Source: an uncultured Alistipes sp. (lineage in GTDB: Bacteria; Bacteroidota; Bacteroidia; Bacteroidales; Rikenellaceae). Taken from it: DNA of 8,818 nt. Made by a program: the position numbers and the translations under genes. The notes beneath the pieces are model-generated. The model saw nothing but the letters and a program-made list of their open reading frames with translations, searched no databases and was not told the origin of the DNA. The first letter of the stretch is position 1. Each line of letters begins with the position of its first letter. The stretch lies in assembly GCA_937911745.1 (NCBI GenBank), contig CALDPX010000022.1, positions 1 through 8,818 on the forward strand, given 5' to 3'. Positions 1-6,764 of this stretch are shown here, piece by piece.

Positions 1-49
1 CACCTTGAAACAACCCAAGTGTCCCTCGAATTGGGAGTATAGTACTGGG

Positions 50-57
50 CAAAGGTA
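50..57 (-). promoter_or_regulatory. Weak Bacteroidetes -7-like box at left edge
   Basis: Read on the minus strand this is TACCTTTG, an exact fit to the Bacteroidetes -7 consensus TAnnTTTG. It lies about 120 bases beyond the stop of the 312-aa gene, where a following minus-strand gene outside the window could begin. I find no TTTG or TTG -33 partner at the expected distance of about 20 bases, so it may be chance. Confidence 0.2.
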
Positions 58-120
58 ATTGCTTGATATACAGAGTGGGGAGCAGATGGACAGACTCTCG
101 TTTTGAGCTCCAAAACAATG

Positions 121-153
121 AAAGACAGCCTTTCTAAGGAGTCTTCTCTTTTT
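121..153 (+). terminator. Terminator-like hairpin with T-run
   Basis: AAGAC (122-126) pairs with GTCTT (141-145), and inside it CCTT (129-132) pairs with AAGG (136-139) around a 3-base loop. The inner and outer stems are separated by AG on one side and A on the other. On the plus strand the hairpin is followed by CTCTTTTT, as in an intrinsic terminator. No plus-strand gene is visible to its left, because all three frames of the first 60 bases hit early stops. It sits just past the stop of the minus-strand 312-aa gene, where it could also act weakly as that gene's terminator, although the T-run on that side is poor. The stem is short and AT-rich. Confidence 0.35.
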
Positions 154-173
154 GATTATTATTGGAGCGATCG

Positions 174-1112
174 TTACTCCTTGAGCCACTCAATTGTAAG
201 GGTGTAGGTAATATCATAATGCTCGACACCCTCGTGGTCCTCGTAACTATCTCCATCCCTGAACACAAGAGAGTTGCCAGGAGTGAGGGTCTCGGTCTTG
301 TCTCCCAATCTGAAGGTTATCGCTTCGTCGGTTATCTCGGTTATACAACCCAGGAAATTCTCATAGGAGACAACTCCCCGACGAGCAAAAACAACATCGG
401 AGATATGCTCATCATAATCGTTACCAATACTCCAACCCTTCTTCGTCCAATCAATCTTTAAGCGGTAGTTGGTTGGCTCGCCCTCGGCCACATTCCAGAT
501 AAAGCGATTGCGACATTGATCAGCATCGACAATAAGAATATAGGCATTATCATTGCCTAACTCGTTGTGTAACAACTCTTCTGCCTCGGCCCAATGTTCC
601 TCAGGCTTATCGTAGCAGAGCGAAGCAAAGATATCCACTATCGCTCGGCTCAATTTATTGAAGTCGCGCGCCTTAGAGTAAGGAGCCGACGAGAGCAGAA
701 CAACATCCTTGTACAATGTTGGGCTACCCAAGATGGTATCCATCTGGTTTATCAACTTAGGGCTCGCTAACAACGTATCGGCATAGAAACCCATCATCTT
801 GGCCTTAGACTTTGGTTTGTCGCTGAGGTTCTTATGATAACACTCCATCCAATCATAAGGGTCGTATGCCTTGCGCTTATTGTAACAGAACATTATCATT
901 GGAGAGGTTGTCTCCAAGGAGTCAAAGAGGTCACTAAGGCCCGACCAGTTGTCACTAAGATCGATTGTTGGGGCCTGCTGGTGGAACTTGGCAATGATAG
1001 CATCGGCATCGTCGCCCTTGATGATCAGACCAACGGCCTTGTCGCATATATCTGCACTCGTGGCTCTGGCATTGCCACCCACTGGATTGAAGGCTCGTAT
1101 GATAATATCCAT
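174..1112 (-). CDS. Uncharacterised 312-aa soluble protein
   Basis: I do not recognise the family. The protein has 312 residues, with no signal peptide and no membrane segment. It looks two-part. Residues 1-185 or so are mostly helical, with an acidic stretch DKPEEHWAEAEELLHNELG at about 168-186. The C-terminal 125 residues are rich in alternating beta-type sequence (YILIVDADQC, then repeated short strands with aromatic and acidic residues) and end in EWLKE. The start chosen is the ATG at 1112, giving MDIIIRAFNP. An in-frame ATG at 1193 would add 27 residues, but it lies upstream of the TATCTTTG promoter box, and the added residues look like translated leader. The gene points the same way as the restriction operon but is separated from it by a scar and has its own promoter. 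It is probably an independent accessory gene. No function can be assigned. Confidence 0.75.
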   Translation of the reverse strand: MDIIIRAFNPVGGNARATSADICDKAVGLIIKGDDADAIIAKFHQQAPTIDLSDNWSGLSDLFDSLETTSPMIMFCYNKRKAYDPYDWMECYHKNLSDKPKSKAKMMGFYADTLLASPKLINQMDTILGSPTLYKDVVLLSSAPYSKARDFNKLSRAIVDIFASLCYDKPEEHWAEAEELLHNELGNDNAYILIVDADQCRNRFIWNVAEGEPTNYRLKIDWTKKGWSIGNDYDEHISDVVFARRGVVSYENFLGCITEITDEAITFRLGDKTETLTPGNSLVFRDGDSYEDHEGVEHYDITYTLTIEWLKE

Positions 1113-1156
1113 AGTCGTACTGTTTAAGGATTTATAGTTGCAAAAACAAGTGTTTA

Positions 1157-1188
1157 CAAAGATAGATAAAAACTTTGAAATAATCAAC
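1157..1188 (-). promoter_or_regulatory. Bacteroidetes-type promoter of the 312-aa gene
   Basis: On the minus strand, TATCTTTG (1157-1164) matches the Bacteroidetes -7 box TAnnTTTG. GTTGA (1184-1188) lies about 20 bases upstream, in the place of the -33 TTTG/TTG element. The -7 box ends 44 bases before the ATG at 1112, leaving a short AT-rich leader without a Shine-Dalgarno motif, as is normal for Bacteroidetes. The spacing and the agreement with the gene start make this the best promoter candidate in the window. Confidence 0.55.
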
Positions 1189-1194
1189 CTCAAT

Positions 1195-1449
1195 CGGAAT
1201 TATCCTCTATCTCGCACACTCAACTATCTCAATTTAGCATAGTAGCGCAAACTCTGATGCGTCATCATATCCAATCCAAAGCAGAGGCAACACCTATGCT
1301 TTTTTGTGCCGTTGTCCGAGCTTTCGGGCGGATGTTCCTATGCTTTTCGTAGGCAACCGCAAAATAAATGAAAAATTTTTGCTCTTGTTCCAAACCTTCC
1401 CAGGCAAAGGCTCCCTATACTTACAATGAAGCGACCCTAATCAAACGCA
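1195..1449. other. Gene-free stretch next to the integrase fragment
   Basis: I find no convincing gene here. The stretch contains the paired direct repeats described separately and an AT-rich patch (AAAAATTTTT at 1371-1380). One short plus-strand frame starts with ATG at 1368 and ends with TAA at 1511 (47 residues). It overlaps the start of the integrase fragment in another frame and does not look like a protein. The stretch lies between an orphan gene and a broken recombinase, so it is probably the decayed end or insertion flank of a mobile element. Confidence 0.4.
1285..1357. repeat. Paired direct repeats CCTATGCTTTT and AGGCAAC
   Basis: CCTATGCTTTT occurs at 1293-1303 and 1337-1347 (44-base period). 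AGGCAAC occurs at 1285-1291 and 1351-1357, flanking the pair on the outside. The order is therefore AGGCAAC, CCTATGCTTTT, spacer, CCTATGCTTTT, AGGCAAC, all in direct orientation. Repeated short motifs beside a tyrosine recombinase could be arm-type or accessory protein sites of an element end. That role is inference, and the repeats could be incidental. Confidence 0.4.
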
Positions 1450-1450
1450 C

Positions 1451-1711
1451 CGAGTCAAGACCGGTGTCGCATCAAAGGTCAAGTTACTCAACATACCGCT
1501 GTCAATCCTAAAAAAGTACGAATCGACCCGCATTAACGGCTATCTCCTCCCCGTGTTGAGCAACGCCAAATACAACCTATACCTCAAAGAGATAGCCACC
1601 GCATTGGGTATCCAAAAACGCGTAACCTCGCACCTTGCCCGCCACACATTTGCAACAACAGTGACCTACGCCAACGGAGTATCTATCGAGTCAATCAGCA
1701 AGATGCTAGGC
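1451..1711 (+). pseudogene. Tyrosine recombinase/integrase fragment, truncated at both ends
   Basis: One continuous frame reads KTGVASKVKLLNIPLSILKK, then a linker containing INGYLLPVLSNAKYNLYLKE, then the catalytic-domain helix with HLARHTFATT (the HxxR box at 1631-1642), ending at SISKMLG. This is the C-terminal catalytic domain of Bacteroidetes tyrosine integrases. In intact relatives KMLG is followed by H and, about ten residues on, the catalytic tyrosine. Here the match stops after the glycine codon (1709-1711) and the frame runs on through the opposite strand of another gene. The N-terminal DNA-binding domains and the first catalytic arginine box are missing upstream of about 1450; an in-frame TGA lies at 1427. 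The fragment lacks the nucleophile and cannot be active. It is the remnant of an integrated element, lost in the same rearrangement that truncated the converging gene. Confidence 0.8.
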
Positions 1712-2034
1712 GCGTATGGATTTCCTTGCAGATGCATTGCGATAGCTTCATCGCCACCTTCATACGGCACCAATCTCCAAAATGGCTCATTATTCAAATG
1801 CCAAAAAGGAGTTCCTACTCTCGGCTGGAACACATCAGATTGTCCAACATACCTTGACCAATTATGCTGAAATTGTTGTTCCAAACGCTCCGAGAACTCT
1901 ATCTGATTCGATGTTATCACACCATATTCTACAAGGTCAATAACGCTCAATAGCATAATTGCCTTGTGCGGAGCCTTAACACCTTTTTGAGTGTTGGTGT
2001 GTAAAGCAGAAAAGTAGTCGATATATTTCTCCAT
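1666..2034 (-). CDS. Truncated ScoMcrA-like sulfur-binding-domain/HNH endonuclease, chimeric tail
   Basis: The open frame encodes 122 residues. Residues 1-95 resemble the N-terminal domain of HNH endonucleases of the ScoMcrA type, which binds phosphorothioate-modified DNA. The APHKAIMLL segment (21-29), the NWSRYV segment (58-63) and GTPFWHL...FWRL (75-88) fit that pattern. Intact relatives continue for well over 100 residues to a C-terminal HNH nuclease; nothing of it remains. Native sequence ends at about residue 108, and the last 14 residues are antisense translation of the integrase fragment, so the tail is an accident. The ATG at 2034 lies one base after the hsdR stop (TAA-T-ATG), so translation is probably coupled to hsdR; an ATG at 2055 would overlap hsdR. 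The remaining domain might still bind DNA, but cleavage by this protein is not expected. The family assignment is from recalled motifs. Confidence 0.65.
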   Translation of the reverse strand: MEKYIDYFSALHTNTQKGVKAPHKAIMLLSVIDLVEYGVITSNQIEFSERLEQQFQHNWSRYVGQSDVFQPRVGTPFWHLNNEPFWRLVPYEGGDEAIAMHLQGNPYAPSILLIDSIDTPLA

Positions 2035-2035
2035 A

Positions 2036-5000
2036 TTACTTAAACTCGTTTTCACTCCACATTTCGCATTGGGTCATAATGGTTTCGAGGGCAGCCTCCT
2101 GACCCTCGGGTGGATATTTGTACTTTTTGAGTAGGCGTTTCACGATGCGGCGCATACCAGCACGAGCACTCTCCTTCATCGTCCAGTCGATGGTCTTGTT
2201 GGTGCGTAATGCATCGGTCAGTTCGCGCGTAATGGCGATAAGTTGCTCGTTGGTATAGAAATCCTGCACCGCCTCGGGCTTGGTTATAGCATCGTAGAAG
2301 GCCAACTCCTCGGTCGAGAGGTTGAGTTTCTTGCTCTCCTCCTCGCCATTGACGATCGCTCGTGCGGTCTTCAACAGTTCCTCAATAACCTCCTCGTTTG
2401 TGAGCATACCTTTGAGGTAGTTACTCATCGCATTTGCCAAAATCTCGGAGAATTTTTCAGCTCGTACGGTGTTAGTGCGCTGATATACCCGAATCTGCTC
2501 GGCAATCAACTTGCGCAGCAACTCCACAGCGAAGTTCTTCTGCTTCATCTGCGCTATCTCCTCCAAGAACTTCGGGTCGAAAATTGAAAACTCCTCCTTG
2601 ATGTCCGAGAAGAGGTTTATCACACCCTCGCTCTTGATGCTCTGTTTGAGCAGTTCGTTGATACGCTCGTTAATCTCGCGGAACGAAATTTTGCCCGTTG
2701 CCTCCACGCGTGTCAGCAGTGTACGCACCGCCTCAAAGTAGGCTGCCTCCAATCGCTCTTCACGCTGCAAGAGGCTCTGGCACAACGACAACGACTGACG
2801 GAGCAACAACGCCTCTTTGATGTATAGTTGCTTGGTTTCCGCTCGTTCGGGTGCTTGCAGGAAATCGACACCGCCCGCAATCGCTGCAGCTCGCGCCATA
2901 TCCGACTCGCCGTAGAATGCCGAGTAGTCGAAGCCGTGCAATAGGTCGCGACACACCTCCAACTTCTTCTGAAATTCAGGATATGCGGTCTTCGAAATAT
3001 CGGTATCGCCGTAGTTTTTGCGGTCACGAATGGTGTAGTCGTTCATTGCCTGCTTCAAAGCGGAAGCAATACCCACATAATCGACCACCAAACCGCCCTG
3101 CTTGTCGCCAAAGACACGATTTACACGCGCAATGGCCTGCATCAGGTTGTGTCCCGCCATCGGCTTATAGACATACATCGTCGAGAGCGACGGCACATCA
3201 AATCCCGTGAGCCACATATCCACCACAATCACCACTTTCAGCGGGCTGTCGTTATCCTTAAATCGCTTTTCGAGCTCCTTTTTGTGGGCATCGTTGCCGA
3301 TTATCTCGCGCCACTCCTCGGGGTCTTTGTTGCCCGAAGTCATCACCACCGCCAACTTCTCGCTCCACGCAGGGCGCAACTCCAAGATGCGACGGTAAAT
3401 TTTCATCGCTATCGGTCGAGAGTAGGCAACAATCATCGCCTTGCCCGTCTGCTCATATTGGCGGTAGTTTTCGTAGTGGTCGAGGATATCGCCCACAAGC
3501 GAATCTATCGTTTCGTCTGCACCGAGGATGGAGTCAAGACGCCCCAACTCTCGCTTGCTCTTTTCGATGGCGTACTCCTCCGCCTCGTCAGCCATTGCCT
3601 CGTACTCGTCGTCGATGCGGCGGAGCGTTGCCTCGTCGAGGTGCAGATTTATCACTCGGCTCTCGTAGAACACAGGGCGAGTAGCACCATCGGCCACCGC
3701 CTGCGTCATATCGTAAACATCTATGTAGTCGCCGAACACCTCGCGCGTCGAGCGGTCTTTCTGCGAAATGGGCGTACCCGTAAAACCGATGTAGGTGGCA
3801 TTTGGCAACGAGTTACGCACTCGGCGTGCCGCTCCCACCTTCACACGACCTTCGCTGTCGATTTTCTCGGTCAGTCCGTATTGGCTGCGGTGCGCCTCGT
3901 CGGCAATTACTACGATATTTCGGCGTGTCGAGAGTGGCTCTTCGCTCTCCTCGAACTTCTGCATCGTGGTAAAAAATATGCCGTTTGCCTCACGCTCACG
4001 CAACAGATCGCCGAGGTGCTTGCGGCTCTCCGCCTGAATTGGCGTTTGGCGCAGGAAGTCGGCACACTTGGCAAACTGACGGTACAACTGCCCGTCGAGG
4101 TCGTTGCGGTCGGTGAGGATTACGATTGTTGGCGACGACACTGCCTCCTGCAACCGCTTGGCGAAGAATACCATCGAGAGCGACTTGCCCGAGCCCTGCG
4201 TGTGCCAAAACACACCGCCCTTGCCATCGGTCTGTGTCGCCTCGGCCACCGAATTTACCGCCTTGCGTACCGCGAAGAACTGATGATAACCGGCGAGTAT
4301 TTTTGCCGTTTCGTTCTTTTCGCCTTTAACCTTACCACCCTTCGAGAAGCAGATAAAACCTCGCAAAATCTCTATTAGACGTGCCTTGTCGAACATCCCC
4401 GAGAACAACACATCGAATGCTGCGTAGCGGTTTATCTCGCTCGTGCCGTCAATGGTTTTCCACTCCATAAAGCGGTCCTCGCCGGCGGTTATGGTGCCCG
4501 CCTTAGAGGTCGCCATATCGCTCATTACGCAGAATGCGTTGTAGACAAAGAGAGACGGAATTTCGTGCAGATAGTTTCGCAACTGGGCGTATGCCTCCGA
4601 CACATCGGTATTCTCGCGCGAGGGCGATTTGAGTTCCACAACCACCAACGGCAAGCCATTTACAAATACCACAATGTCTGCCCTACGCACCGAACGCTCC
4701 TCTACGGTCCATTGGTTGGCAACAGTGAAGTTGTTGCGCAGGGGCGTGTCGTAGTCTATGAGTTTTACGCGCGTTGAGCGTTGCTCCTTACCGTCAAAAT
4801 AGTTTACCTCGACACCATTTTGCATATAGTCGTGGAACACCTCGTTGCGCTGCACAAGCGAGCCACTCTCGATGGTGCGAATCTTGGAGATAGCCTCCTC
4901 CACCGCCTCGCGAGGGAGCGTTGGGTTTATGGCATAGAGCGACTGCTGCACAAGGTCTATGTGCAACGGCTCGGTGTATTCGCGCTCCACGCTTGGACCA

Positions 5001-5077
5001 TAAACGTAGTCGTAGCCCAGCGTATCACGCATCAATTCCAATATCGCATTCTCAAAATTCGCCTCGGTAAAGTACAT
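2036..5077 (-). CDS. hsdR: Type I restriction enzyme R subunit (HsdR)
   Basis: This is the motor and nuclease subunit. It translocates DNA using ATP and cuts unmodified DNA when assembled with HsdM and HsdS. Its 1013 residues are the usual length for HsdR. The nuclease domain has D134, E148-L-K150 and Q165-x3-Y169, the PD-(D/E)xK and QxxxY signature of type I enzymes. The superfamily 2 motor has Walker A TQGSGKS (293-299), DEAH (393-396), FTGTP (432-436), the WLTGFDVPSL segment (622-631) and motif VI QAIARVNR (647-654). The rest (about 680-1013) is the helical C-terminal region that docks on the methyltransferase. All key residues are present and the frame is uninterrupted, so it should be active. 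The gene begins 12 bases after the stop of the 144-aa gene and is markedly GC-rich compared with it. An internal promoter may lie just upstream. Confidence 0.97.
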   Translation of the reverse strand: MYFTEANFENAILELMRDTLGYDYVYGPSVEREYTEPLHIDLVQQSLYAINPTLPREAVEEAISKIRTIESGSLVQRNEVFHDYMQNGVEVNYFDGKEQRSTRVKLIDYDTPLRNNFTVANQWTVEERSVRRADIVVFVNGLPLVVVELKSPSRENTDVSEAYAQLRNYLHEIPSLFVYNAFCVMSDMATSKAGTITAGEDRFMEWKTIDGTSEINRYAAFDVLFSGMFDKARLIEILRGFICFSKGGKVKGEKNETAKILAGYHQFFAVRKAVNSVAEATQTDGKGGVFWHTQGSGKSLSMVFFAKRLQEAVSSPTIVILTDRNDLDGQLYRQFAKCADFLRQTPIQAESRKHLGDLLREREANGIFFTTMQKFEESEEPLSTRRNIVVIADEAHRSQYGLTEKIDSEGRVKVGAARRVRNSLPNATYIGFTGTPISQKDRSTREVFGDYIDVYDMTQAVADGATRPVFYESRVINLHLDEATLRRIDDEYEAMADEAEEYAIEKSKRELGRLDSILGADETIDSLVGDILDHYENYRQYEQTGKAMIVAYSRPIAMKIYRRILELRPAWSEKLAVVMTSGNKDPEEWREIIGNDAHKKELEKRFKDNDSPLKVVIVVDMWLTGFDVPSLSTMYVYKPMAGHNLMQAIARVNRVFGDKQGGLVVDYVGIASALKQAMNDYTIRDRKNYGDTDISKTAYPEFQKKLEVCRDLLHGFDYSAFYGESDMARAAAIAGGVDFLQAPERAETKQLYIKEALLLRQSLSLCQSLLQREERLEAAYFEAVRTLLTRVEATGKISFREINERINELLKQSIKSEGVINLFSDIKEEFSIFDPKFLEEIAQMKQKNFAVELLRKLIAEQIRVYQRTNTVRAEKFSEILANAMSNYLKGMLTNEEVIEELLKTARAIVNGEEESKKLNLSTEELAFYDAITKPEAVQDFYTNEQLIAITRELTDALRTNKTIDWTMKESARAGMRRIVKRLLKKYKYPPEGQEAALETIMTQCEMWSENEFK

Positions 5078-5089
5078 ATCTTTTGACGG

Positions 5090-5524
5090 TTAGTTTTTAC
5101 AAAGGTATAAAATTATTGATACAATTATTGAAGCAATACTTCCGAATGCTGCGATTTTACCCCATTTAATAGATTCTTTTTGTAGCCTTTCACTTTCCTT
5201 TAACTGTTCTTTTTGTAGTTTCTCCACTAAATCAACACGAGCTTGTTGCAGAATAGCCACGATGGCGTTAATGCACTGTCGATAAGCCACTCTCTTGCTT
5301 TCCTCTCTCACATCCATTGTATTATACAAGCCACCCATCAACTGACTATCTTGAGGGAAAGACACACTGCGTATTGCATTGATGAATACTCTTGCCTCCG
5401 CTTTCTTTAATGCATCTATCGCGGTGTTTTTAGCACGACTCCCATCGCTATTATAATGGCTCAAATATGCATTTACCTCGACTATAGCTTTATCTATTAT
5501 GGATATTCTTTCTTGCGTTGTCAT
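5090..5524 (-). CDS. Uncharacterised 144-aa coiled-coil protein with C-terminal membrane anchor
   Basis: I do not recognise this protein. Residues 1-95 are helical, and 98-121 form a highly charged K/E/Q heptad-like helix (VEKLQKEQLKESERLQKES), probably a coiled coil. Residues 122-142 are a hydrophobic segment (GKIAAFGSIASIIVSIILYL) followed only by CKN, which predicts a single tail-anchored membrane helix with the bulk in the cytoplasm. The ATG at 5524 follows the hsdS stop by one base (TAA-T-ATG), and the stop lies 12 bases before hsdR, so it is firmly within the operon. Its AT-rich composition matches hsdS and the 222-aa gene, not hsdR. It could tether the restriction complex to the membrane, or be a separate membrane-acting defence component. 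Both ideas are inference from context and topology. Confidence 0.8.
   Translation of the reverse strand: MTTQERISIIDKAIVEVNAYLSHYNSDGSRAKNTAIDALKKAEARVFINAIRSVSFPQDSQLMGGLYNTMDVREESKRVAYRQCINAIVAILQQARVDLVEKLQKEQLKESERLQKESIKWGKIAAFGSIASIIVSIILYLCKN
5100..5107 (-). promoter_or_regulatory. Possible internal -7 box ahead of hsdR
   Basis: On the minus strand this reads TACCTTTG, an exact fit to TAnnTTTG, and it ends 22 bases before the hsdR ATG. It lies in the last codons of the 144-aa gene. No TTTG/TTG is found at the ideal spacing of about 20 bases: TTG occurs after spacers of 14 and 26 bases. A separate hsdR promoter would parallel systems such as EcoKI, where hsdR is transcribed separately from hsdM and hsdS. 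The evidence is one 8-base match. Confidence 0.3.
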
Positions 5525-5525
5525 A

Positions 5526-6731
5526 TTATTCGGTTTTTATCTCTCCTTTCATCAATTTTGGTAATAAAGTATCGCGGAGTGTGGCGAGGCGACTTGATTC
5601 TTTTGAATTTACCAATATAGAAGTTATGATCGGTTCAACCATATTGCAAAACTCCTTTACAGTTCTATTTTCTATTGTTGGTATGGCTATACTTTCCACA
5701 TCGTTGCGATTAATTCCAGGAATAGCCGCCTTACTTCCTTGTGCGTTCAAATATCTCATTATCTCTTCGGTTTGGAAGAAAAAATAGGAGAAGAAATTAT
5801 ATCCTCTATCTCCGAAATCCAATAAAAAGACATGCTCATTCAAAGCCATTGTCTCATATGGAAAACCTTCTCCAAAAATTGAGAAATTTGGAATAAAATA
5901 ACCTGGTTTACCACCATCTTTGTATATCAACAACTCATAGCCTTTAATAAAACCTTTTTTGAGACTCTGTGCAAACTCCTCTGTTATATACTTTGTTTTG
6001 GAGTAGTCGTATTTTCCTAAACCTTTGATATTTTCTGCACCAATGCTTGGAACACCATTTGCAATATTTGCAACACCACCTTTCGGTCTACGACCAGTTT
6101 CTATTGAATGTTCCAAATTTGCGATATATTCATATTTCAAATTTTCATCACATATTAACTTATCAAATAGTGCTTGGGCTTGGAGTTCGAGGTTGGTGTT
6201 TATACGGCGATTATTCTCGATTTTATCATCTATCGCACCCAATATCCCCGCAATCCTCCGCTGCTCCTCCAAAGGTGGCAAAGAGATTTCAAACTTTGAT
6301 AAAGTTTCTATTGTAAGAGCCTTTTGCGTAGAGCCAATAGCTTTACTATCAATATTCATCTTGCCTATTGGAGATAAAAACCAATAGTAAAGATAGCGGC
6401 TATCAAGACCTTCAAAGTTGTAGAACCAAGTCAAATTACCATCTTTGAAATAGAATACTTCATCTTGAACAATATATGGAATACCCAATGTCCCAACAGA
6501 GGTAAGCAACATATCACCCTTTTGAGGGACTCCATGTTTCGCCCTTATTTCATCATAGCGTTCTTGGCTAATATATAGTTCAGTAGAAATCTTATTACCC
6601 TTTTGCTTTTCTATGATTTCTTTACCTCTGTAAAATGGAATGCCAGAATCTTTGTACTCTTTGGCAAAGATTCGCTTGCTACTGGAAATCTCACATAAAT
6701 CCCCAATCTTATATGTTTTCCACAAAGTCAT
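5526..6731 (-). CDS. hsdS: Type I specificity subunit (HsdS)
   Basis: HsdS reads the bipartite DNA target and holds the HsdM subunits. The protein has 401 residues in the usual two-repeat layout. The first target-recognition domain is about 1-150, starting with WKTYKIGDLCEISSSKR and ending TIETLSKFEISLPP. The central conserved helix is LPPLEEQRRIAGILGAIDDK and onward to KLI (151-193). The second recognition domain is about 200-350, with GIPGI-like AIPGINRNDV near its end. The distal conserved helix ends RLATLRDTLLPKLMKGEIKTE. Both halves are complete and there is no frameshift. The recognition domains are AT-rich while the central conserved helices are near 49 percent GC by hand count, suggesting exchange of recognition domains between alleles. 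The ATG at 6731 follows the 222-aa gene by 33 bases. The target sequence cannot be read from the protein. Confidence 0.95.
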   Translation of the reverse strand: MTLWKTYKIGDLCEISSSKRIFAKEYKDSGIPFYRGKEIIEKQKGNKISTELYISQERYDEIRAKHGVPQKGDMLLTSVGTLGIPYIVQDEVFYFKDGNLTWFYNFEGLDSRYLYYWFLSPIGKMNIDSKAIGSTQKALTIETLSKFEISLPPLEEQRRIAGILGAIDDKIENNRRINTNLELQAQALFDKLICDENLKYEYIANLEHSIETGRRPKGGVANIANGVPSIGAENIKGLGKYDYSKTKYITEEFAQSLKKGFIKGYELLIYKDGGKPGYFIPNFSIFGEGFPYETMALNEHVFLLDFGDRGYNFFSYFFFQTEEIMRYLNAQGSKAAIPGINRNDVESIAIPTIENRTVKEFCNMVEPIITSILVNSKESSRLATLRDTLLPKLMKGEIKTE

Positions 6732-6764
6732 AAATCATATATTATCGATATACCGAAGAATACA

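Noticed and set aside
70..110. Possible tRNA-like or attachment-site structure near GGAGC...GCTCC
   Set aside because: No T-loop GTTCGA sequence, no paired acceptor stem and no duplicated copy elsewhere in the window.
1361..1384. AT-rich inverted repeat GCAAAA...TTTTTGC as a terminator
   Set aside because: The stem has almost no GC pairs and no gene ends beside it in either direction.
1368..1511. Short 47-residue plus-strand frame starting ATG at 1368
   Set aside because: It overlaps the start of the integrase fragment in a different frame and its composition is not protein-like.
1553..1870. The plus-strand frame beginning GTG at 1553 taken as a complete 105-residue gene
   Set aside because: The GTG is an internal valine of the integrase, the homologous frame continues upstream, and everything after 1711 is antisense to the truncated endonuclease.
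3149..4378. A 409-residue open frame on the plus strand inside hsdR
   Set aside because: It is antisense to motif-rich hsdR sequence, has low-complexity His/Arg/Val-rich translation and no recognisable domain. GC-rich coding DNA often leaves such open shadows.
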